A stretch of 41,711 nucleotides of DNA. Source: Legionella worsleiensis. GTDB taxonomy: Bacteria > Pseudomonadota > Gammaproteobacteria > Legionellales > Legionellaceae. This document shows positions 1 to 7,992 of the stretch, piece by piece. Each line of letters starts with the position of its first letter. Positions within the stretch are counted from its first letter, which is position 1. Where the stretch lies: positions 239 to 41,949 of the forward strand of contig NZ_LNZC01000022.1 of the NCBI RefSeq assembly GCF_001467535.1. Reading direction: 5' to 3'. Below the pieces are notes generated by a model. It saw only the letters and a list, made by a program, of their open reading frames with translations, did not search any database and was not told the origin of the DNA. Made by a program: the position numbers and the translations under genes.

Positions 1-201
1 CCATTCCGGGTAGCCTTGATGCAGCGACAGCGTAATCAAGGTTTATCGATGTCGCACCGCCAATTCATATTCACTAGTCCAACCCGTGTTGTGTTTTCAT
101 CATTAGTTCAGAAACAGGTAAAATAACCAGGAATTGGGCTGACTTGTTGCTTGAGCTTTTAGGTTGTTACGCTGTCGCTGCATCAAGGCTTCTTGGAATG
201 G
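1..201. repeat. REP-doublet element, family A, copy 1
   Basis: The left end reads GTAG followed by a 28-nt imperfect hairpin (arms CCTTGAT and ATCAAGG, positions 14-41). The right end (about 164-190) carries the same hairpin inverted. Outer 7-nt inverted repeats, CCATTCC at 1-7 and GGAATGG at 195-201, close the element. About 130 bp of interior is almost identical to the copy at 414-630. A GTAG foot plus hairpin is the hallmark of REP sequences mobilised by RAYT transposases. No RAYT gene is visible here. The element may begin before the window. Confidence 0.75.
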
Positions 202-235
202 AGTTTTTAAGTTGTTTGGTTGTCCCTTATACGGC

Positions 236-338
236 AGCCTGTATTAGACAACGTCGTAATACAGGTTCTAATCTTGCGATAGACCCTTGAAATACTCTGA
301 AAAATCCCTGTATTACGACTTTGTCTAATACAGGCTAC
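236..338. repeat. REP-doublet element, family B, short degenerate copy
   Basis: Two inverted hairpins (AGCCTGTATTAGAC at the left, GTCTAATACAGGCTAC at the right) flank a short interior of about 40 bp. The ends match the copies at 16368-16520 and after 41139, but the interior is shorter and different. The left foot reads GCAG instead of GTAG, suggesting decay. It lies between the two family A copies. Confidence 0.7.
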
Positions 339-413
339 AAGTGAACAGAACAAGGATAGTAAACAGGCAAACACCTTAGGTGCTTGGGGAAAAGCATGAG
401 AGGTAATGGTATT

Positions 414-630
414 CATTCCGGGTAGCCTTGATGCAGCGTAAGCGTAATCAAGGTTTATCGATGTCGCACCGCCAATTCATATTCACTAGTCCAACCCGTG
501 TTGTGTTTTCATCATTAGTTCAGAAACAGGTAAAAAAAACAGGAATTGGGCTGACTTGTTGCTTGAGCTTATAGGTGGATTGGGAGAGTTATCCCTTGAT
601 TACGCTGGCGCTGCATCAAGGCTTGGCTAC
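414..630. repeat. REP-doublet element, family A, copy 2
   Basis: Near-identical to positions 2-160: CATTCCGG, the GTAG foot at 422, the same hairpin and the same interior. It diverges close to the right hairpin (594-622), which is followed by TTGGCTAC. This is a second insertion or a segmental duplication of the element at 1-201. The remaining 631-745 up to mrcA shows nothing recognisable. Confidence 0.72.
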
Positions 631-745
631 TTGGCTGAAAATCACGCCTAATTTAGCCCGGGATTAAGCCAACTGGCTGAATCTCGGGTTTAGGTCTGCA
701 TCGATAGGTGGAAGATCATAACCTGATAAAAGTAGCATGGTCGCT

Positions 746-3127
746 TTAGAATAAATGCTCCTCAACAGGTGCGAAATGCTCATCGGTTTCGTTATTGCTT
801 GCATTAAATACAGGGGCAGAATCTTCTTCAGCCGGTACCTCCCGGTCACGGAAATATTCAATGATGCCGTTTGGTTGATTGGGTTTGGCGAGTAATCCAC
901 TTACCGGGTCAATGCGAACAGCAACAACATTATCCGGTTGTTTTAATTCACTTTCGGGTTTGCCCTTTAACGCATCTCGCATGAAATCTATCCACAAGGG
1001 AAGGGCAAGGGTAGCGGCATATTCATGTAAAGACTTAGGATTATCAAATCCTACCCACACAGTAACCACTAAATCTGAGTTAAATCCGGCAAACCAGGAA
1101 TCGACCTGATCATTGGTCGTTCCGGTTTTTCCAGCAATATCTTGACGGTTAAGGGAACGAGCTGCCCTTGCCGTTCCATGTTGAATCACATCTTTTAATG
1201 CAGAGTTCATTAAAAAGGCGATGTCTGCAGGGATAACACGTGGTGCAAGCATGGATGCGTCAGTTTTTTCATTATCACAAGGATCACACACAACAGCAGG
1301 TTTTGCTTGCAGTAATACCTTACCGTCCGCATCCGTTATGTGGTCAATGAGGTAGGGTTCTACTTTAAAACCGCCATTGGCAAACACGGCGTAAGCGGTC
1401 GTGAGTTCCATTGGGCTAATGGATAAGCTTCCCAGAGCCAAGGACAGTGCTTTAGGCAGGGATTTTTTGGTAAAGCCAAATCGGGTCAGGAAATCTACTG
1501 TATAATCTATACCTATATCATCCAGAATTCTGATTGATACGAGATTCTTGGACTGAACCAGAGCTTGCTTCATCCGAGTAGGGCCGTTAAATTTAAGATT
1601 AACATTATGAGGGCGCCAGAGTTTGGGCTGGCTTGGATCATCTACTACTATAGGCGCATCGTTAATCAGGGTTGCCAGATTGTAGCCATTATTCAAAGCG
1701 GCAGCATAAACAAAAGGCTTAAAGCTTGATCCGGGTTGTCTGCTGGATTGAGTGGCTCTGTTGAACTTGCTCTTTTGGAAATTAAAACCACCAACCAGTA
1801 CTTCTATGGCGCCATTTTTAGGATTAAGAGCAACCATGGCAGATTCTGCTTCGGGAATTTGTGCCAGCTCCCAGTGTTTTTCAGTCGAGTGGACATAAAC
1901 AACATCCCCAACTGCCACGACTTGTTGCGCCCTGACTGGCGATTTACCTACCCAGCCTTTTTTTAGTGCTGGTCTGGCCCAGGATAGGCCTTCCCAGGGA
2001 ATTATAACGGTTTGGCCGTTGGCAAGAGCCGCTGTAGCTTCTTTTTCACCTACTTCGGTAATCACTGCAGGCAGCAGGGTATTCAGCTCAGGGTATTTTT
2101 TTAAATATTTTTGCCGAATTTGCGGTGATTGACTGTCTTTTTCCCCTATGGTGGCAACAGGACCTCTATAGCCATGACGATGATCATATGCGATCAGATT
2201 CTTTTCAACGACCTCATTGGCGGTATTTTGTAATTTGCCATCAATTGTCGTGTACACCTTGTAGCCCTTGGTATAGGCATCAGGGCCAAAATTATCATAA
2301 AGAGACTGGCGAATCATTTCGGCAACATAAGGGGCACTGACTTCGATATTGGTGCCATGGTATTTTGCGGTAATGGGCTGGTTGATTGCGTTTTGATATT
2401 GTTCTTCGTTGATGTAGTGTTCTTCTAATAATCGTTCCAGAACATGATCCCTGCGTTTTTTAGCCGCCAAAGGATTTGCCACAGGATTTTGTGTAGAAGG
2501 AGCTTGAGGAAGACCTGCTATCATTGCCAGTTCTGCCAGATTGAGTTCATTGAGCGGTTTACCAAAGTAAACCATGGCGGCAGCGCCTACGCCATATGCC
2601 CGATTCCCCAGATAGACTCTGTTGAGGTACAACTCCAGAATTTTTTCTTTACTCAATTCCCTGTCTATTTTAATAGCCAGCATGATTTCGTTGAATTTAC
2701 GTAAAAAGGTTTTTTTACGGCTCAAAAAGAAATTACGTGCTACCTGCATCGTAATGGTACTACCACCCTGAGATTTGGTACCTGTTTTAATCATGCGCAC
2801 CGCAGCACGACCCAAACCCATTACGTCAACACCGGGATGTTCAAAAAAACGTTGATCTTCTGTTGCGATCAGTGCCTGAACCAGTGTTTGCGGGATTTCA
2901 TCATAGGTCAAGGGAATTCGTTTTTTTTCACCGTATTCCTGTATGAGTAAGCCCTCTTTACTGAAAATCTGTAGAGGAACCTGTAATTGAACTGTTTTTA
3001 GCGAATCGACATTGGGGAGCTGACTTTCCAGATATAGATACAAAAGGCTGCCCGCAACCAATAAAAGAAAAAACAGGCTCATCAGCGCCCAAAGACCTTT
3101 ACGCCAGAAGTATGCCATTTTTTTCAT
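746..3127 (-). CDS. mrcA: penicillin-binding protein 1A (bifunctional)
   Basis: Class A PBP that polymerises lipid II (glycosyltransferase) and cross-links peptidoglycan (transpeptidase) on the periplasmic face of the inner membrane. At 793 aa it is about the usual length. Visible features: a membrane anchor at residues 12-32; the GT51 domain with catalytic Glu90 in ATEDQRFFEH and the GGSTITMQ motif at about 121-128; the transpeptidase SxxK (Ser467, Lys470 in PGSSFKPF), SKN at 526-528 and KTG at 667-669. A long insert (about 300-430) between the domains is typical of PBP1A. The first ATG has only a weak ribosome site; a second ATG three codons in (3116-3118) is an alternative. It is divergent from the pilM-Q operon, as in many gammaproteobacteria, although other genes now separate them. 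Confidence 0.97.
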   Translation of the reverse strand: MKKMAYFWRKGLWALMSLFFLLLVAGSLLYLYLESQLPNVDSLKTVQLQVPLQIFSKEGLLIQEYGEKKRIPLTYDEIPQTLVQALIATEDQRFFEHPGVDVMGLGRAAVRMIKTGTKSQGGSTITMQVARNFFLSRKKTFLRKFNEIMLAIKIDRELSKEKILELYLNRVYLGNRAYGVGAAAMVYFGKPLNELNLAELAMIAGLPQAPSTQNPVANPLAAKKRRDHVLERLLEEHYINEEQYQNAINQPITAKYHGTNIEVSAPYVAEMIRQSLYDNFGPDAYTKGYKVYTTIDGKLQNTANEVVEKNLIAYDHRHGYRGPVATIGEKDSQSPQIRQKYLKKYPELNTLLPAVITEVGEKEATAALANGQTVIIPWEGLSWARPALKKGWVGKSPVRAQQVVAVGDVVYVHSTEKHWELAQIPEAESAMVALNPKNGAIEVLVGGFNFQKSKFNRATQSSRQPGSSFKPFVYAAALNNGYNLATLINDAPIVVDDPSQPKLWRPHNVNLKFNGPTRMKQALVQSKNLVSIRILDDIGIDYTVDFLTRFGFTKKSLPKALSLALGSLSISPMELTTAYAVFANGGFKVEPYLIDHITDADGKVLLQAKPAVVCDPCDNEKTDASMLAPRVIPADIAFLMNSALKDVIQHGTARAARSLNRQDIAGKTGTTNDQVDSWFAGFNSDLVVTVWVGFDNPKSLHEYAATLALPLWIDFMRDALKGKPESELKQPDNVVAVRIDPVSGLLAKPNQPNGIIEYFRDREVPAEEDSAPVFNASNNETDEHFAPVEEHLF

Positions 3128-3162
3128 AGAATTTAATTATCTTCAAGTGTGGATAATCATGC

Positions 3163-3168
3163 ATTATA
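3163..3168 (-). promoter_or_regulatory. possible -10 box for mrcA
   Basis: On the minus strand this reads TATAAT, 36 bp upstream of the mrcA start. I see no good -35 hexamer at the proper spacing, so the call rests on the -10 only. The rest of the 322-bp stretch 3128-3449 holds only the hairpin at 3402-3438. Confidence 0.35.
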
Positions 3169-3401
3169 CAGCGATTCTTGCTGACATTGCGAGTTTTGTT
3201 GGAAAAAGGGCAGCTACATAATAAAAAAAAGGTCATTTCTGCCCATAAAGGGCAATTATTTCCGGTTTGTCACAGAAGTATATCAGGATATAGCCCATGG
3301 ATAATGGCACGAACTTTTAGCTTTTGGTGCTTTGTTGGCAGATCAGAGGTATCTGTTTTACAGCTCGTTACAGTTTATGGGGCATGGTGTTTTTGATGAG
3401 A

Positions 3402-3438
3402 GGTTCGCCATTGGTTTATTCAAAACCAATGGCGAACC
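3402..3438. terminator. perfect 16-bp stem hairpin, probable terminator
   Basis: GGTTCGCCATTGGTTT at 3402-3417 is exactly complementary to 3423-3438, with a 5-nt loop. It sits just downstream of the minus-strand gene ending at 3450. Neither side has a strong U tract, so it could be a weak or factor-assisted terminator or another structured element. Confidence 0.5.
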
Positions 3439-3449
3439 AAACGGTATTC

Positions 3450-4415
3450 CTAAATGCCCAGATCGGATGATTCAGGTGGTACTGTGTTGGTAGTTCCCAT
3501 TAATCTTGGAGCCCTGTCCAGGCCAAAGAAAGAAGAGGTACATGCAAAACCATTGATAATAGGTCTGGGCATTTGTACGGGCTCATCAAGCAGTCTAGCT
3601 TGTTCGCTTAATTGTTTCTGTTGCTCAAGTAGTTGTTGTGCTTGCTGTTCCATTAACCCGGTGAGGTAGGTGATGGAGTCTTCTTTTTCTCTGAGGAGAC
3701 TGGCAAGTTGGGATGAATTGGCCTGAAGTTCTGCCAGCTGTTGCGTCAGCGATTCGACGATTTGTTTTTGTTCTCTGTTGTCTTGTTCCAGAATTGAGTT
3801 GGTTATCTTCATCTCAGATACTAATATGGTGTCCTGATGCTCAAGACAGATGTCTTTGGCCAATTCCCAGATTTTATCGTCAGAATCTTTATGAGTAATT
3901 TCCAGGGTTTTTAGAACCTCTTTTTTAAGAAAAATCCCTGAATTACAAAAATAATTTCCAACGTAAGCATCATTAATACACCCTGGTAAAGAAATTAGCT
4001 CCTGGGGGCCTAAATCAGACTGATGTTTCGTGACCACATAGATACTTCCTTTAGGAGTGTTTAAACACCCCTTTATATCAACGAGTAATGTGAATATCTG
4101 TAATGTATATTTATCAAGCTCCTCGGGTGTAAAGGATGTTGTTTTGTTCAAATAAGAGTGAATTAGTACGATTTCATTTAATAGATATTCAAGAAATGGC
4201 CGTCTGGCTTCATATCCAATGGTACAATTTTTAATTATGTTTTCCAGATTTTGGATAAAACCCGATCTTCTGATTAATTCTGTTGCGTACTGTCTCGACT
4301 TTGGTCTTGTCTCTGCGATATCGCGAGCTGTGATGAGTTTTTTGGAGGCTAGGCTGTCGTGATAACGAATAATCACTGTGGCTAGAGAATACATTAATTT
4401 TTCAATTTTAGTCAT
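3450..4415 (-). CDS. coiled-coil protein, paralogue of the next gene; effector candidate
   Basis: A 321-aa protein I do not recognise as a named family. Residues 1-200 look globular. They share blocks with the neighbour at 4646-5590: YSLATVIIRYHDS near the N-terminus, RRPFLEYLLNEI, CNSGIFLKKEVL and CLEHQDTIL. Residues about 205-280 form a glutamine-rich coiled coil, followed by a proline-containing tail of about 40 residues. No signal peptide or membrane segment is seen. AAAGGAG lies at good spacing before the ATG, and a sigma-70-like promoter is at 4483-4511. The pair sits between mrcA and pilM, where I recall (not certain) that L. pneumophila carries the effector gene ravH. A Dot/Icm effector role is an inference from location, paralogy and architecture. 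Confidence 0.75.
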   Translation of the reverse strand: MTKIEKLMYSLATVIIRYHDSLASKKLITARDIAETRPKSRQYATELIRRSGFIQNLENIIKNCTIGYEARRPFLEYLLNEIVLIHSYLNKTTSFTPEELDKYTLQIFTLLVDIKGCLNTPKGSIYVVTKHQSDLGPQELISLPGCINDAYVGNYFCNSGIFLKKEVLKTLEITHKDSDDKIWELAKDICLEHQDTILVSEMKITNSILEQDNREQKQIVESLTQQLAELQANSSQLASLLREKEDSITYLTGLMEQQAQQLLEQQKQLSEQARLLDEPVQMPRPIINGFACTSSFFGLDRAPRLMGTTNTVPPESSDLGI

Positions 4416-4482
4416 TTAAAACTCCTTTTTAAAACGTAAATCAATACTCCAAATGTGAAAAACAATGGCAGCTTGGTTTTTC

Positions 4483-4511
4483 ACTATATTAAATGTTTTG
4501 CATCAGCGCAA
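4483..4511 (-). promoter_or_regulatory. sigma-70-type promoter of the 3450-4415 gene
   Basis: On the minus strand: -35 TTGCGC (4506-4511), a 17-bp spacer, and -10 TATAGT (4483-4488) followed by GAAA. The same arrangement, with conserved surrounding bases, precedes the paralogue (5654-5682), which supports function. The predicted leader is about 60 nt. Confidence 0.7.
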
Positions 4512-4585
4512 GTATTTATTTACTGGTACATTAGTTGTAAAAAACATACAATAAAATGAGTTTATTTGTCCCTTTGTGTTTTTAT

Positions 4586-4603
4586 AAAAGCGAAACCGCT
4601 TTT
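4586..4603. terminator. short hairpin with T tracts, possible bidirectional terminator
   Basis: AAAGCG, then AAAC, then CGCTTT, flanked by T on the plus strand and by TTTTATAAAA on the minus strand. It lies about 45 bp beyond the stop of the minus-strand gene 4646-5590. The stem is short. Confidence 0.45.
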
Positions 4604-4645
4604 TTTTGCTGCGTTTTGTTATCTGTTTGTTTTTAACGCACCTTC

Positions 4646-5590
4646 TCAAAGTGCAACACTAAAAAATCCAAATCCGGCTGCTGATGAACTGTTGGCCTCA
4701 GGCAAGAGCAAGGATTCTAAATCACTAATTTTTTGGGTCAGGTGTTCAATTGTTTCTTCCTGCCGTTTTACGGTTTCTTTCAGGCGAGTTTCCGTTACTG
4801 TGCTTATGTTTAATTGCTCGTGCAATTGGTAGAGGGTCAGTAATTGTTTTGCAATCGTGGAATGTAACTTTTTTTGTTCTTCTTCTTGAGCACGAAACTG
4901 TTCTTGTAATTGATATATTTCTTCGTTATCGAAAGCTGAATGTGGAATTGAATTGTAAGTTAATTGCGCAGTAAACTCAGGAATCAGCAAAATGTTTTGA
5001 TGTTCCTGACACAGTTGCATGGCAAATTCGTCGAGTTCAGCCTGAGGGGCATGAAGCGTCAAATTAAATCTATCGAGTATTTCTTCTTTCAGGATAAGGC
5101 CTGAGTTGCACAATTGACCTCTGCTGTAATAGTGATTATCAACAAGGCCATCCAGAAAAACGGTGCTTCCTGGGCTTAAATCGGTATTATGGTATCTTAT
5201 TGGGGATTTTGTTCCTTTGCTATTGGCTAATAAGTGTTTAAGATCGGTTACTAGTTCGATAACCTGGGTTGTGTATGCTGCAAATTGACCAGAGCTAAAT
5301 GAACTATTCTTATCAACAATACTTTTTAAAAAAATGATTTCGTTAACAAGGTAATTAAGAAAAGGTTTTCGATCATCATGATGTTTGGTGGATTGCTCGA
5401 TTAAATCCTGCAATTGGGTTTTAAAATCAATTTCGGTGTTACTCATTATTTCTTTTGCCAAACAATGCGTTTTTTTTCTTAAAAGTACCTCATCACGTTC
5501 CGTAATTTTTAATGTCACACCGGGTTGCTTGTCATGATAGCGAATCATCACTGCAACCAGTGAGTAAAGTAACTCTTCACATCGTGTCAT
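4646..5590 (-). CDS. coiled-coil protein, paralogue of the preceding gene; effector candidate
   Basis: A 314-aa protein of unknown function with the same layout as 3450-4415: an N-terminal globular part (YSLVAVMIRYHD, RKPFLNYLVNEI, CNSGLILKEEIL, CQEHQNILL), then a coiled coil over about residues 220-295 and a short Ser/Ala/Gly/Phe-rich tail. Identity is clear over the N-terminal half and weaker in the coiled coil, so the duplication is not recent. The ribosome site (GGGAG) and the promoter at 5654-5682 resemble those of the paralogue. No catalytic motif or transmembrane segment is visible. The association with a mobile element just upstream and the non-housekeeping character suggest accessory, probably host-interaction, DNA. 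Effector status is an inference. Confidence 0.75.
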   Translation of the reverse strand: MTRCEELLYSLVAVMIRYHDKQPGVTLKITERDEVLLRKKTHCLAKEIMSNTEIDFKTQLQDLIEQSTKHHDDRKPFLNYLVNEIIFLKSIVDKNSSFSSGQFAAYTTQVIELVTDLKHLLANSKGTKSPIRYHNTDLSPGSTVFLDGLVDNHYYSRGQLCNSGLILKEEILDRFNLTLHAPQAELDEFAMQLCQEHQNILLIPEFTAQLTYNSIPHSAFDNEEIYQLQEQFRAQEEEQKKLHSTIAKQLLTLYQLHEQLNISTVTETRLKETVKRQEETIEHLTQKISDLESLLLPEANSSSAAGFGFFSVAL

Positions 5591-5653
5591 TTAAAACTCC
5601 CTTTAAATGCAAAAAAGAAGACATTGCGTGTTATGAACTACATGTTGAATTTC

Positions 5654-5682
5654 ACTATATTTAATCATGACTCCCAGCGCAA
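5654..5682 (-). promoter_or_regulatory. sigma-70-type promoter of the 4646-5590 gene
   Basis: Minus strand: -35 TTGCGC (5677-5682), 17-bp spacer, -10 TATAGT (5654-5659) then GAAA. Both hexamers and the flanking TG and GAAA match the promoter upstream of 3450-4415, while the spacer centre differs. Confidence 0.7.
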
Positions 5683-5796
5683 GTTTTATACGGCATAAAA
5701 TCTCATTAACTACCCACCTTGCAATTCCAGGGATACGCTTCGTTTTACTCGGGATGAGGAGGGTAGTTATAAATCTTTCATCATCCTTTACGACTA

Positions 5797-6200
5797 AGGT
5801 ATGTTGACAATTCACCGCTGCCTACGTGCCGTGGCTTCTCCACGGCATCCAGTAGCTCTCAATCATTGGCAAATTTCTTCATATAGATCGCACCATTCGG
5901 GATTAAGTTTTTCAATTAGATTTAATTTCCAGTGTCTTGGCCAATTTTTGAAACGTTTTTCACGGCGAGCTGCTTCAATATACAACTCATCCATTTCATA
6001 ATAAACCAGCATGTGTACGTTATATTGGGCTATGAAGCCGGGTATGAATTTATTTTTGTGCTCATTAGTCAGAACCATTTTATTATGACTTTGCTCCTCT
6101 TAATCAATTTATTAGAAAGTTCATATTTTAATTGAACCATCTACTGGATGCCGTGGACAAGCCACGGCACGTTGGCGTTGGTGAATTGTCAACAGACCCT
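5797..6200. mobile_element. 404-bp inverted-repeat element carrying a GIY-YIG gene fragment
   Basis: The ends are inverted repeats. The left begins AGGTATGTTGACAATTCACC; the right, read inward, begins AGGGTCTGTTGACAATTCAC. Each continues into a strong hairpin (CCGTGG, loop, CCACGG) and then ATCCAGTAG. The interior holds the truncated GIY-YIG reading frame at 5863-6078. A shorter relative at 31231-31435 has the same ends and the same gene-upstream segment but no gene. A possible short target duplication (ACT) flanks it; this is uncertain. Confidence 0.75.
5863..6078 (-). pseudogene. GIY-YIG nuclease family, N-terminally truncated
   Basis: The 71-residue frame matches the C-terminal two thirds of small GIY-YIG proteins of the YhbQ/UPF0213 type: EHKNKFIPGF, YNVHMLVYYE, EAARREKRFKNWPR, and an ending resembling LIEKLNPEW. 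These proteins are normally about 90-100 aa. The N-terminal strands with the GIY and YIG motifs and the first catalytic Tyr/Arg region are absent. The frame upstream of the ATG hits stops within a few codons, so nuclease activity is unlikely. GAGGAG precedes the ATG, so the fragment may still be translated. It sits inside the inverted-repeat element 5797-6200. Confidence 0.7.
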
Positions 6201-6361
6201 ACTGCTTAATAGAAAAAAATAATGGTTCAAGAGAACTGAATCTAAATGATTCCAATTTTCAGTATCTTACGTTACCATCTGAAATACATAAAAAGATAAC
6301 AGATCATAAATAAACAAGAGCGCTTTAGGGGCTGCAAGGGAGATACAGGGAGATAAATCGG

Positions 6362-7426
6362 GTGCTCAAACTGTTTAAACCGAAACATCGTGCCATCCTG
6401 GGCATAGACATTAGTTCTTCGGCCGTTAAAATTCTGGAAATTTCCGGAACAGGAGAACACCTTTGTGTCGAGGGATATGGTCGTCAACTGCTGCCCCCCA
6501 ATGCTCTTGATGGCAACGTCATCAAGGATATTGATGCGGTAGCCAGCACTATTAAACAGGTGATACAAACGGCCAGATTAAACTGCAAACAGGTTGCTCT
6601 CGCCGTGCCGGATTCTGCTGTAATCAGTAAAGTAGTACAAATGAATGATGGCTTGAATGATGCCGAACTGGAAGAGCTTGTTGTTATTGAAGCCGATAAA
6701 TACATTCCTTATCCCATAGACGAAATTAATCTTGATTTTGAAATTTTAGGCCACTCTGCAAAAAACTCCGCTATGGTCGATGTTCTGATTGTTGCCTCTC
6801 GTGCAGAAAATGTTCAAAGTCGGGTTGAAGCAGTAACTCGTGCTGGCCTGGAGGCAAAAATAGTTGATGTAGAGTCTTATGCTGTAGAGCGGGCAGCGCA
6901 ACAACTTGCAGCAGAATTACCTGCTGGCGGTCAGGATAAAATAGTTGCTATTGTTGATATCGGAGCCAATTATACGCATCTTTTTGTTTTGCATGGGATG
7001 AAATTGATTTTTTCGCGTGAGGAAAAATTTGGGGGCATGCAATTAATTGATGCGATAGCCGAACATTATGGTATGCCGCACGAACATGCTTTAATTGCAA
7101 AAGAGCAAGGTAAATTGCCGCCTGATTATACTACCGAAGTTCTCGAACCTTTCAAGGAAATGGTTTTATTACAAATTAAACGAACCCTGCAGTTTTTTTA
7201 TTCATCAAGTCAGCACGGATTTGTTGATCATATTTTGCTTGCAGGGGGGCTGGCTCGTCAGGAAGGGTTGGCTGCCTTGATTCAAGAACAAATCGGCGTA
7301 TCGACTACAGTGGCTAACCCCTTGTTGCATATGGTGCCTGGTAAAATGGTAAATCTGGAATCGATAAATAACGATGCCCCTGCTTTGATGGTTGCTTGCG
7401 GGTTGGCCCTAAGGCATTTAGAGTGA
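6362..7426 (+). CDS. pilM: type IV pilus assembly protein PilM
   Basis: Cytoplasmic actin-like ATPase-fold protein of the pilus alignment subcomplex. It binds the N-terminal tail of PilN and links the motor side to the inner membrane. At 354 aa it has the usual length. The N-terminal phosphate-binding segment (ILGIDISSSAVKILEI, residues about 13-28) and later AIVDIGANYTHLFV and HILLAGGLAR are the FtsA/actin-type nucleotide-pocket motifs. The start is GTG at 6362, preceded by AGGGAG eight bases upstream. It is the first gene of pilMNOPQ; three bases separate it from pilN. The 161 bp between the mobile element and pilM must hold the operon promoter, but I cannot name convincing hexamers. Confidence 0.97.
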   Translation: MLKLFKPKHRAILGIDISSSAVKILEISGTGEHLCVEGYGRQLLPPNALDGNVIKDIDAVASTIKQVIQTARLNCKQVALAVPDSAVISKVVQMNDGLNDAELEELVVIEADKYIPYPIDEINLDFEILGHSAKNSAMVDVLIVASRAENVQSRVEAVTRAGLEAKIVDVESYAVERAAQQLAAELPAGGQDKIVAIVDIGANYTHLFVLHGMKLIFSREEKFGGMQLIDAIAEHYGMPHEHALIAKEQGKLPPDYTTEVLEPFKEMVLLQIKRTLQFFYSSSQHGFVDHILLAGGLARQEGLAALIQEQIGVSTTVANPLLHMVPGKMVNLESINNDAPALMVACGLALRHLE

Positions 7427-7429
7427 AAC

Positions 7430-7978
7430 ATGACTGAAATCAATCTGCTGCCATGGCGTGAATACAAGCGAGAGCAAGAAAAAAAGCTCTTTACTACCTT
7501 CTCTTTGATGGGAATAGCCGGTGCAGTTGCTGTTGTTTTTCTGGTTAATTCTTACGCCACGCATTTGATAAGCAATCAGACCGAGCGAAATAGCCTGTTA
7601 CAAAAGGAAATCACTATTCTTGATGGTAAAATAAAAGAAATAAAGGCACTCAAACAAATTCGGGAGGGATTAATTTCCCGCATGTCCATAGTTCAGAATT
7701 TGCAATCCACCCGAACCTTGATGGTGCATTTATTTGATGAATTGATTAAGGTCATGCCCACAGGAATTTATGTGACCAAGTTGGAGCGCCAAAATGATGT
7801 AGTAACTGTGTGGGGATATACTGAATCAAATACGAATATCTCTGAACTGATGCGTAATATAGAAATGAACGCCTGGGTTCAGGCTCCTGTCTTGACCGAA
7901 ATCAAGAAAATGGATGATAAAAAACAAGCTGCAAACAGTGAATTTAAACTAAGTTTTGTTCTTAAACCTAAATATTAA
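7430..7978 (+). CDS. pilN: type IV pilus assembly protein PilN
   Basis: Bitopic inner-membrane protein. The conserved N-terminal INLLPWRE motif (residues about 4-11) is the PilM-binding peptide. A single transmembrane helix spans about 25-45, followed by a periplasmic coiled coil (about 50-90) and a ferredoxin-like domain that pairs with PilO. The 182-aa length is normal. It sits between pilM and pilO with short gaps, so it is co-transcribed. Confidence 0.96.
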   Translation: MTEINLLPWREYKREQEKKLFTTFSLMGIAGAVAVVFLVNSYATHLISNQTERNSLLQKEITILDGKIKEIKALKQIREGLISRMSIVQNLQSTRTLMVHLFDELIKVMPTGIYVTKLERQNDVVTVWGYTESNTNISELMRNIEMNAWVQAPVLTEIKKMDDKKQAANSEFKLSFVLKPKY

Positions 7979-7992
7979 ATGGGTAACCTTTT

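Noticed and set aside
3178-3396. 72-codon plus-strand frame in the mrcA upstream region
   Set aside because: No ribosome site, no similarity recognised, and its composition is non-coding.
5603-5815. 70-codon minus-strand frame upstream of the second paralogue
   Set aside because: It overlaps the promoter of 4646-5590 and the mobile element end, and looks like no known protein.
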